44,449 bases of DNA from Microvirga zambiensis WSM3693. GTDB taxonomy: Bacteria > Pseudomonadota > Alphaproteobacteria > Rhizobiales > Beijerinckiaceae. The notes under the pieces are model-generated. The model was not told the DNA's origin. It saw only the letters and a list, made by a program, of their open reading frames with translations, and made no database searches. The translations under genes and the position numbers were made by a program. Shown here piece by piece: positions 16,481-25,300 of this stretch (positions are counted from its first letter, which is position 1; each line of letters begins with the position of its first letter). The stretch covers positions 1 to 44,449 of the forward strand of contig NZ_JAERQD010000048.1 in the NCBI RefSeq assembly GCF_016735695.1. Reading direction: 5' to 3'.

Positions 16481-17973
16481 CTAGTACTACTGTGTCATAA
16501 ACTTTGTGTGGCAGCAGGGACATCGTGGGAGCCTTCGCACGAGAGCGCAGATGAGTTCAGCCCGGATGGTGTCGATCGACTGGGCGACGTGACGTTCGGG
16601 GCGGATGGGCGCAGCCGCGAGGCTGGTTGGCTTTCGACAGGCGGGACGCTTTACTGGTCGTGAGCCGGACAGGCGCTGAGGGGGAAAACCGGCTCCGCTC
16701 GGAGACCAGAAACCCGTAAGCTGCAATGCACAGTGTGGCGTGGTGATGGAACCCGCGCCAGCCCCGCCCCTCAAAGTGTCCCAGCCCGATCTCCTGCTTG
16801 AGTTCCTGATAATCCCGCTCAATGCGCCAGCGCAGTTTCGCCAGATCAACAAGGTCCCTCAGGACGGTGTTCGCCGGCACGGTTGAGAGCCAGTACTTGG
16901 TCGGCCGCTTCTCGCCTTCAGGCCATTCAATCAGACACCACTCCTCTGGCCGCAGGGTCGCGCGCCAGTAGTCGCGATGCGCCGGCCGAACGCGGACGGC
17001 CGCAAAGCGCGACGTCAGCGGAACCTTGGAGCCTTCCCGCCACGTGACCACGTGCCAAGCCCTTCGAGGCAGATCTTTCGCTAGCTTCAGGGCCGAGACC
17101 GGCTTGTGCTGTGGATCCCGCCGCAGGAGTGTGGGCGGACGCCCGCGTCCGCTCCAGGGCTGCGGCGGCAGGGGTCCGGTGCCGGGCACCCACAGGCTTG
17201 TGCTCGACGCAATGCCGACGATGTAGGTCAGGCCCATTGTGGTCAGCGCGGTGCGAAACGCCGTCTCTGAGCCATACGCGGCATCGGCCAGCACCACCGC
17301 CGGAGACACCCCCGCCAGCAGCGCCGCCCGGATCTGAGCGAGCGCGATGGTGGGTTTGCTGCGAAACTGGATCGGATCCGGTACGCCGGCCTTGATCCGT
17401 CGCTCGGGATCCAGCGCCCATTCCTTGGGCAGATAAAGCTGATAGGCAATCGGCAGGCTCGCGTGAGCGTTGGCCAGGGACAGGCTGACAGCGACCTGGC
17501 AGCTGTCCTGCTTGCCCAACTGTCCGCAGTATTGCCGGGCCACGCCAACCGAATGGATGCCCTTCTTGGGAAAGCCGGTGTCATCGACGATCCAGGCCCG
17601 GATGGCCCCATGCCGTTTGATGACGGGCAGCACTTGCTCGCGCACGCTCGCCAGCAGGATCTCATCCGACCACTCGGCCTGAGCCACGAGATGATGCAGG
17701 GATTGGTGGGCCGCCTGGGCGCGCTGGGGTTCAAGCCGGGCTGCCATGGGCGCGATGCTCTTGCGTTCACCCGGCAGGAGGAGCCCGGTACAGTAGGCCT
17801 GCATCGGGGCGATCCGGTCGGCATGGCCGAGCCCTTCCGCAAGGGCATCAACATACGCGGCAAACCGCGCCTCACGCGTCTCTGACGGGATAGGAAGGTT
17901 CATCACACGCCCTCCGTATGATGGCACTTCCGACTATACCCCGACCCGTCATTTTATGACACAGTAGTACTAG
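16481..17973 (-). mobile_element. IS701-family insertion sequence with CTAG duplication
   Basis: Perfect inverted repeats TACTACTGTGTCATAAA (16485-16501) and TTTATGACACAGTAGTA (17953-17969) enclose one transposase gene. CTAG directly flanks both ends (16481-16484 and 17970-17973), matching the 4-base YTAR duplication known for IS701-type elements. Intact ends and duplication suggest a recent insertion. Confidence 0.88.
16487..17903 (-). pseudogene. IS701-family transposase with C-terminal frameshift
   Basis: The ATG at 17903 (GGAGGG upstream) opens an IS701 DDE transposase. The acidic residues are in RAWIVDDTGFPKKGIHSVG (first Asp), VVLADAAYGSETAF (second Asp) and KLRWRIERDYQELKQEIGLGHFEGRGWRGFHHH (Glu block). 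The expected C-terminus (APIRPERHVAQSIDTIRAEL, ending RLPRCPCC) lies in the next frame and ends at 16487. A one-base shift near 16612, after NQPRG, separates the two; the shifted frame ends at 16557 instead. As only the last 40 residues are affected, the enzyme may still work, or the shift may be a sequencing error. Confidence 0.8.
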
Positions 17974-18440
17974 GCCAAGTTGTCGAAGACAGTCATGGAG
18001 GGATCATAGCTCATTGACAATCCCAGGGTCTCCACGAACCGCTGCACTATAAGCTGCCATCCTACGGAGTGGCACGATGAGAGCGCATGATGCAGGACTC
18101 CCGGCCACTAAGGTCAGCTCAGTACTTTCTCTCTGTTCATTCCACCGAGCACAACTCTTTTAATCTCCAACGCCATCTCATCTCCTGCCGCACCCGGCGC
18201 CTCTTCCGAGCCTAGACGGGGGCAATGGCAGAGTACGGTCACTACCGCATTAGCGAGCCAGAACGACATCGTATTTGCTGCTCGCCTGTCGTTCTCGCGA
18301 CGACGCCGTGTACAGTCAGAGCAAGTGTTGCGAGGATCTTCTCACCATGGTCAGACTCACAATTACCGCATCGCGTTGCCGAGTTACGGGATCCCCGCCA
18401 AATGGACATTCGCTCCCGGTCCTGCTGTCTTGAATCCACA
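17974..18440. other. Downstream of the giant-gene operon, no gene recognised
   Basis: This stretch lies between the IS701 element and the stop of the last operon gene. Frames of up to 80-100 codons on both strands have no recognisable product. I looked for a terminator for the minus-strand operon and saw no strong hairpin with a T run. Confidence 0.4.
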
Positions 18441-19712
18441 TTAGTGCATCCCCTGTCGAAGCTCTCCGCCTGACTTTGGTCGGGGCAATTGCACCGAGAG
18501 CTCGGGGTAGGAGGCCTCGTCCACCTGAATATAAGTCGTACCCCATGCAGCATTGTGAATAGCGTATTTTCCGACCCGAACCCTCACGGTTATCTCACCA
18601 ACTTCATTCAAATGCCCGTCGAAGACCACACTGAGTGGTTTGCCCCGGTCTTGTCGAAAAACCACTACTCCCATGTTCGGGTCTGCGTGGATCTTCAAAG
18701 ACACCAGATACTCCTGCTCACTGGCGAAGACACTGCGATTTAAATCGATGAAATCAGCGGCCGCCTTCCACAACTCCTGTATGTCATCGATCCATTCCTT
18801 AATGGCAAGAAACTCGTCACTCGCTTTATCAAGCAGGCTGGTGGCAAGAATACACTCCGACCAGTCTCTAAGATTCTCTTGGTGCTGAAACCTGTTTCGA
18901 CCGAAACTGTTGCCGAAGAAGCGAGCGAGCCAGTATGCGAAAAACGTACCATACGACGGACGTTCATCAACAGACAGGATGCTGGTCAGCGACGAGAGAG
19001 ACCTCATGAACTCGACAGCGCCAGACAGGAGACTGAGGAGGAAGTCCCCATACCGGGTCGAAGCGTCCTGTCCGGCCAGGAACTTGGCAAAAACCTCCTG
19101 GTCGCCACCGATCACCTGGTAATCGTCAAGCATGCCGAGCCACTGATTGACCGACTCCACCTCGTACCAGGATCTCAGGACCGACAGGAAGGTGGCGAAA
19201 CGCTGTTCGGCACCAGTGATGGCTCCAGGGAGGTTCACGGGACCGAACCCGAGATCCACATCAACGCGATTCGCCAGGATGGCTACACCTAGAAAGTTAT
19301 AGTCTCGGACGTAGCGTCTGGCCCCCTCCGACCAGAGGAGCCGCACCAGTCGGCTTCGCGCATCGTCCCGCACATCGGAGATTCGGAGGTAACCGGTCTC
19401 AATAGCGAGCTCGTAGAGATTCAATACACCCAGCGCCTCGTCGAGAGAGTCACGCCTTTGAGCATTGACAGCCTGGACTCGCTGTTCCCAATGAGGCTTC
19501 AGGATCTCCGCGATAGCAGCTTGCCGTTCACTGTCCCTCGGATTCAGGTCCAGTCCCGTCAGATTAATGAGACTGCCCCCTGAAATCTCAAAGCCAAAGG
19601 GATCAATCCCGAATTCCTGTTCTGCGAGCAAGGCCCGATCGGACCAAGGTCCGACCTGGATCCCCCTCAGCCGCTCTGCAATTTCCTGGCTCGGGTTCAG
19701 CATGGACGTCAT
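18441..19712 (-). CDS. Hypothetical protein, last gene of the giant-gene operon
   Basis: A 423 aa protein of unknown function. The ATG at 19712 overlaps the stop of the hydrolase gene (ATGA), so I prefer it to a TTG/CTG further upstream. The N-terminal two thirds are alpha-helical: RDSERQAAIAEILKPHWEQRVQ, then a long helical section with RLVRLLWSEGARRYVRDYNF and WLGMLDDYQVIGGDQEVFAKFLAG. The C-terminal 90 residues are beta-rich (VSLKIHADPNMGVVVFRQDRG, VFDGHLNEVGEITVRVRVG). No signal peptide, membrane span or known motif was found. Overlap with the alpha/beta hydrolase suggests that the two act as a pair. Confidence 0.75.
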   Translation of the reverse strand: MTSMLNPSQEIAERLRGIQVGPWSDRALLAEQEFGIDPFGFEISGGSLINLTGLDLNPRDSERQAAIAEILKPHWEQRVQAVNAQRRDSLDEALGVLNLYELAIETGYLRISDVRDDARSRLVRLLWSEGARRYVRDYNFLGVAILANRVDVDLGFGPVNLPGAITGAEQRFATFLSVLRSWYEVESVNQWLGMLDDYQVIGGDQEVFAKFLAGQDASTRYGDFLLSLLSGAVEFMRSLSSLTSILSVDERPSYGTFFAYWLARFFGNSFGRNRFQHQENLRDWSECILATSLLDKASDEFLAIKEWIDDIQELWKAAADFIDLNRSVFASEQEYLVSLKIHADPNMGVVVFRQDRGKPLSVVFDGHLNEVGEITVRVRVGKYAIHNAAWGTTYIQVDEASYPELSVQLPRPKSGGELRQGMH

Positions 19713-20509
19713 TTCAGTGCACCATGGAGCGTGTCGACGAAGGACGAGTTGGCCCAGCATCCAGGATCATAAATCTTGCTCAGATCTCTGTGGTCGAGAG
19801 CCGTTACTCCCAGACGATCGCCGTCCCAAGGTTGCATGTGGCTCCCTGAGGTGCCGACGACGGCGTCGTCGGTCCCCTGGATTACGAGCGGATCAGGCAA
19901 GCGAACATACTGGCGGATGGTTGCCGTCCACGTGCGTAGCATTTCGATATGTGGACTGTCCGGCCTCAATGCATCGGCAATGGCGTAACTGCTTGGCAGG
20001 AGAGCTGCCGGACCGCGGAACATATCGATAACTCTTGAGGCCCTTCCAAATGGGGCAAGAGGGCTGCCGTTGAGTGGGCTACCAAACAGCACAACCGAAT
20101 GCAGTGCGCTGATCAACCCGGAAGGTTGCTTGGATGTCGCGCACAGGAGTTGCCGAACCCCCAGCGTTCCGAGGGAGTGGCCGAACAGTGCCAGCTTCGC
20201 ATATCGCTGAAGAAACGGCGGCTCTCCTTCGGCAGCTCGTTGCCATTGGGTGGCAATCAGTTCGGCGATCCGCAGGAAGCTTGCGATGGAGCTCGTCTGA
20301 TAACCAATGAACAAGTAGTCCCAGGATCCGAACACCGGATGGTTATCTGAGAAATCTCGAAGGCAATCCGGCAGCCGTCCCCATGTGCTCAAATAGCCGC
20401 CACGGAACCCATGGACGAAGATTGCTAGGCGGCTGTTCGGCTGGTCGGTCCTGCGAACCAGTGCCCAGTGTTCCAACTGCCGATCCAAGAACTCTCTCGC
20501 CACCATCAT
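19709..20509 (-). CDS. Alpha/beta hydrolase (lipase/esterase-like)
   Basis: A 266 aa serine hydrolase. LAIFVHGFRGGYLSTWG (about 28-44) forms the oxyanion hole, LALFGHSLGTLGVRQLL holds the nucleophile Ser112, VIQGTDDAVVG gives Asp214 or Asp215, and TALDHRDLSKIY gives His240. This complete triad and the fold resemble lipases/esterases that act on acyl esters; the natural substrate is unknown. No signal peptide is present. The start is an ATG pair at 20509/20506 behind CGGAG. It follows the membrane protein by 58 bases and overlaps the next gene by 4, so it is an integral part of the operon. Confidence 0.88.
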   Translation of the reverse strand: MMVAREFLDRQLEHWALVRRTDQPNSRLAIFVHGFRGGYLSTWGRLPDCLRDFSDNHPVFGSWDYLFIGYQTSSIASFLRIAELIATQWQRAAEGEPPFLQRYAKLALFGHSLGTLGVRQLLCATSKQPSGLISALHSVVLFGSPLNGSPLAPFGRASRVIDMFRGPAALLPSSYAIADALRPDSPHIEMLRTWTATIRQYVRLPDPLVIQGTDDAVVGTSGSHMQPWDGDRLGVTALDHRDLSKIYDPGCWANSSFVDTLHGALK

Positions 20510-20567
20510 CTCCGTCGATGCAATGTCATGCCGCCGCGGACCACGCCTGCGCCGCTCGGCGCGATGT

Positions 20568-21628
20568 CTATGGCTCCAGGCTTGCTGCTGTCGGCTGACC
20601 CGGTGTCGCAGGCACCTCGGTGGTAGACAGGCCTGTCGCTCCCGAGGGGCCGTTTATTAGAGGCTGGAGACTGCCCGGAGCCTGTGGCATTGACCCAGTC
20701 ACTGCGGCGGGCTGTACAATCAGCGTCCCGGACGATTGGGCCTGAATACCTTTCGCGTCCTTCGCGATGATGCTGAACATGACTGACGCTGGCGCTTTCG
20801 ATGTCTTCGGGGCCGAAACAGTCTCAGAGATCCCACCAACGTCCGATCTCTTTGCAGAGACGTTCATAGTTTGAGCCGAAACGATACCGGTCGGATCCGA
20901 GAACACGATCTCGTACTGGTAGGGGGGCCTCCCAGAACTGTCGCTGAGATCGTTGTCCTGTCACCTGCAGTGAGGATCGGATTCGAAACGGTGACATTGG
21001 CAACGCTGGGCATTCTTGCGTCCCCGTTCTCACCTCCCGCCAGCGAGCCGAAGTAGAAGCCGAGGATCGTACCCAAGACGCCGATAACGATCGTCAGAAG
21101 GTCCTTGGCCTTCCCGAAGCGGTCGTCAATCTCTTCCTTCTTGACCCAGAAAATCGCAATCGCAATGACCAAGATGATCGCAATAGCCGAGAATGCGAAC
21201 AGGAAGGTGATTAGACCCCGTGCGTGTTCAGGCTTGGCCAGCGAGGCGAGAAAATCGCCCGCGAATATCCCGTATGCGATGATCCCCGCAACGATGGCGC
21301 CGGATGCCGCCAGCAGCACCGATCCGGGCCCGATGCTAGCCGTCCAAGATTGGCGGGGAGGGGATGACCCGGCAGTGGATGACCATTTCTGGTAAACTTT
21401 AAACAATGTACTCAGGAGCGCGGCGCGGTCCGCGTCGGGGGTTGCTGATGCCACAACCTGGACGTAATCGTCGATGAGGTCGCTGTGGTACGGCCACACC
21501 TCTGCTCTGGCCTTGGCGAAGCCCTTTAGCGAATGCAGTTCAGGGCTCTCTGCGCTGCTCTGCGGCATGAGCCATTGTGCAAATCCTGACACGGTATCCT
21601 CCGGACTCTCTGCGGCGTTTGACTCCAC
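20568..21628 (-). pseudogene. Three-helix membrane protein with Ig-like tail, frameshifted
   Basis: From a GTG at 21628, an N-terminal soluble part of 100 residues is followed by three likely membrane helices (about 101-124, 138-162, 177-197). The third is just ahead of an Ig/PKD-like domain that starts PSVANVTVSNPILTAGDRTTISATV. After GGPP the frame loses one base in a six-C run (20922-20927 on the plus strand) and would end 20 residues later at 20864. The natural continuation YQYEIVFSDPTGIVSAQ runs in the next frame to 20568, completing the domain and a Pro/Ala-rich tail. Full length would be about 353 aa. A homopolymer sequencing error, a real mutation or programmed slippage could explain it. 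Membrane anchoring for the operon product is a plausible role. Confidence 0.72.
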
Positions 21629-21686
21629 AATAGATCAAATCGCGGGTGCTTCCGGCTCTTGGAGCCACTCGTACGTGTGTGCGCGT

Positions 21687-22280
21687 TTATCCAAGATTGC
21701 TAGCTTCCATTCCCTTGACGAGGTAGTCGGCGACCTTTGCCGGAGCTTCCGCTTTTGTAACCGTCCCTCCGCCATTCACGTCGAGGCCCCTGTTTTGCTG
21801 ATACTCTTTCTCGAAGAAGGCCTTCTCTTCCGCGTCGTCTTTGATCTCGACGCAACCAATGGTCCCCACGTCGGTTCCACCGTGGATGTACATGTTGGTG
21901 CGGACGGCGCCGAAACAGTCCGTCATCCTGTCGACGGTAGCACGGTATGGCTCAAGTGCGACGCGTTTCTTTCCCCAGGCGGTTTCGGGTTCGGGGGATC
22001 TCTCAATTCGCGAAGGTTCGATGGCATATTTCCCTTGCGGGACGGGACCCTCATCCGGAGCCGATTCCTTGGCCGATTCATCGGCAAGACCAGAAAACGC
22101 CGTGAACGTCTTCGGACTAGCGCCGTGCCACACGAGTGAATAACCGTCAAATGTGAGGCGGTCGTTTCCGGTTGTGACACTGCCATCGGCCGTCAAATCA
22201 ACTGGCGCGCTGATGATGAGGTCGGCTCCGACGCGCCGGGTGAATTCCTTCTGGGCATTCTTGGTTGTCCTACGGGACAT
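21687..22280 (-). CDS. L,D-transpeptidase-like protein (Tlde1/DUF2778-like)
   Basis: A 197 aa protein whose core resembles L,D-transpeptidase-fold enzymes of the DUF2778/Tlde1 type. LTFDGYSLVWHG (about 42-53) leads to GPVPQGKYAI (78-87), the standard 'G-P-x-P-x-G-x-Y' strand. The catalytic end MYIHGGTDVGTIGCVEI (130-146) contains His133 and Cys143. Such enzymes act on peptidoglycan stem peptides; Tlde1 versions are type VI effectors. No signal peptide is present. The ATG at 22280, 12 bases after AAGGAGG, is preferred to the in-frame starts at 22304 and 22292. It follows the 2495 aa gene by 42 bases. Confidence 0.78.
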   Translation of the reverse strand: MSRRTTKNAQKEFTRRVGADLIISAPVDLTADGSVTTGNDRLTFDGYSLVWHGASPKTFTAFSGLADESAKESAPDEGPVPQGKYAIEPSRIERSPEPETAWGKKRVALEPYRATVDRMTDCFGAVRTNMYIHGGTDVGTIGCVEIKDDAEEKAFFEKEYQQNRGLDVNGGGTVTKAEAPAKVADYLVKGMEASNLG

Positions 22281-22322
22281 GGTCTCTCTCATCCTCCTTG
22301 TCAAAAAGTCCGCGTATGCTTT

Positions 22323-25300
22323 TCAGAATGTTGGCTTGAGGAAGTCCTCAATTCCGTCCGGCGACTGGCCGCCACCTGTTCTGTCAATCTTGATGATGGC
22401 CGCGGTCTCTTCCCCGCCGGCTAGGCGCACGCGGGGGACAAATTGCCACACGAAGAGACCGCGCCTGCGCACCATCCCTCGCGCAAGGTCGCCTGTGAGA
22501 TCGGGATACTCGACGAACTGCGGCAGAGGCGCGCTGGCGAAGAGCGCGCTCGTCAGTCGCTCTTGCCCAGAGGCATTGTCACGCGTGGCGACCCCGAACA
22601 CCGAGGGCGGTGGCGCGAGAACCGGTTCCGCCACGACCGTGGCGGCGACGCTGATTGAGACCGCCAACCAATAGGCCGTGACGATGATGCGATCGCCTGG
22701 CTCAAACGGCATCGCTTCACCAGAGACCCGTAGGTCGGCGACGGCGATCGCGTATGCCTTGCCACCGTCGACGGCGTAGCGGGGACGAGTAGCATCGGGA
22801 TCAGTCGCTACAACGGAAGCGATCCGCAAGGGAAGCGCCGGCGAGTCGGGCGCGGATTTGCGCACCAGATCAAATCCGAGGCTAAAACCCCAAGGCTGGA
22901 CGGAAGCCCAGGTCACATCCCTGTCGCCACCTGGATTGTCTCGCCCGGGGTCAACAACGCCAGCGGCAACGTGAAGCGCCGAGGAAGGGTCGTACTCGAT
23001 CCGATCGATGGCGAGTAGCACGGAGCCCGGGCCGCGATTGCTGACCGTTTTGCTAGCAAGAGCGCGGTCATAGCTTGGATCGCCAAACGCCGCCGTCGCG
23101 GGCTTGATCGGCAGGGATGAGCGGAGCGCGGGCGAGAGCGGCAAGGGAAGCGACAGGACGCGGCTCGGTCCGGGAAGCAAGCCGGCGCGTTGGTCGATCG
23201 CTAGATCCACCGTGCCATGCTGGACGTGGGGGTTGGGCGCTGGCGCTGGGTCGCCGGGATCGAGGAGAATCGAGACCTTCGTGTCCCCGGTCGCGTTGCC
23301 CAACGCCTGTGCCGCCGCTTGCCGTTCCGCTCCGAGCGACAGGGACAGCGTCACCTGGCGATATTTTAGTGTCACGCGCCTGACCCACCCGAGTCTTGAG
23401 AGGCCGAACCGCCGCGAACCGACAATCAATGTCGCGCGCAGGCCGGTCGCGGCGCCGCTCAGGAAACCGAGACGGGCGAGTACCGCGATAGGATCGGACG
23501 AGGCGGGGTCCTCCGCCCACGGATCGTCTCGTGCCTCGACGCGAAGGTCGATCGTATCCGGTAGTTCCGCGACTCCGAGAAATTCTGCGACCGGCACGAT
23601 CAGGAGGCTGCGGATGATCGCTTTCGTCCGATCCGCTGGCTCAGGCGTATAGCGGAGCACGGCGAGCGATCCTGCAGCGATCACCGCCTTTTCCAGCACC
23701 GCGCCTTTCCCCTTCAGAGCGTCATCGACGATGTCCTGGGCGAGGAATGTGCCGCGGCGGCGGTCGAGATCGGAGACATCCTGGAATACGGTCGATCGAG
23801 GCGCGCGTGTCTGGCGCCACACGGCTGGGCCACGATCACCTGGTCGGCCATAACGCGCCGCGACGCCGTCGAAGGGCGTCGCGCTTTTCGCGAGGATGAG
23901 CCCTTCGTGGTGGAAGGCAAGGGTGCCCGGCCGGCGCCCGGTGGCGATGACCTCGAATGGCCCTGGCTGAATGGCCGCGATGGCCTTCTCCTTCGTGCCG
24001 TCGATAGTATCGAGGCGAAGAGGCATGAGCGCTTTCGCCGTCGCGTCTGGCAGCGGCACGCGTGGACGTGGCGGTATCGGGATGAGGGCGCGGTCCGCCG
24101 GCGCCAACAGGCGCTCCCGGGACCGCCGAAACAAAGTTCGTTGACCGAGCGCCAGCACGCTCGCGGACTCGAACTTCTCGTCAAGCGAAAAGGTGCGGGC
24201 CGGCACGGAGAAGCTTCGATCCTCTCCCGACCAACTGTGATCGCTGTCTTGGATAACACGCTGCTCGCCGAGCGCGATGGCGGTTGTCGCCTTGGCAGCG
24301 AGCCGCTCGGCTTCGCGCGGCCAGGCGAGAGCAGGGGACGCAAACAGCGTGCGCCCGGCATTGCGTAGGCCGCGGGACTCAGGAAGCTCGCGCAGAATCG
24401 CCGGCCGGGTCAGGAACGCGATGTGCTCATGAGTGAGATGACCATGCTCCTCTGCGCCGTCAATGATCCGGGCGGCGAGAATAGCCAGTGGCTCGGGCGT
24501 AACCGAGAACGTTAGGCGCGCCAGCCGTCCTCGATCCGCGCCGCTCGCCGCGTTGGCCGACAACAGCGATGCGTCGCCACTTGTGAGTGGAATGATTGAT
24601 ACTCGATCCGCGGCAAGCACGACGAGATTGGCGTGCGGAACCGCAACGCTTGAGATGCTAGAGGCGGCGGCGAGCGCGATCTCGTCGCCGCGATGTGTGA
24701 CCGCGAGGCGCAAGGAGCGGTACTTGCCGTCGGCATCCTCTGGCGCCTTGGCGACCAGGATCGTCCTCACCCGGCCATGGAACGCCTTCCCGATGTCCGG
24801 CTGCTTGAGAACATATTTCCAGGCGGCGAGCGTGCGCAGCCAGATCGGCCGCGCGAGCCATGCCTTGGCGTCGGCGGGCTCATCGACGGGCTTGCCGTCC
24901 TCCGGGCCGAACATGATCGCCTGCGAGACAGGTGTGAAGGGCGTGATGGGCTCGCCCACGAGACGATCACGCAACGCCGTCAGCGTACGGACCGATCCGT
25001 CACCAGCCGCGAACGGCACCACGCTCCCGGTGTCGAGCCGATGCGGATAGGCGCCAGCAAGATCGTAGGTCGAGACTGACAGCTTGAGCGGCGCCGCGAG
25101 GGGGCATTGAGGAATGTTGCTGAGCACGCCGAGGCTAGAGCCGCTCTCGAACGGTGCCAGCCAAGGCATTGCGAGCGTTACGCCTTTGGAGGGGGCGGAT
25201 CCGTCGCTGGCCGCGGTTTCGACGTCAATCAGCGACGCCCCGACGATCAGGAGACCCTTCGGTTGCTCCTCTTTAGCTATCGCCTTCGCCATCTCGTAGG

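Noticed and set aside
18225..18553. Short frames on both strands after the operon
   Set aside because: No start signals, no family similarity, and they overlap each other.
20864..20905. Basic 20-residue tail of the 254 aa version of the membrane protein
   Set aside because: The Ig-like domain continues cleanly in the next frame, so this tail is a frameshift product.
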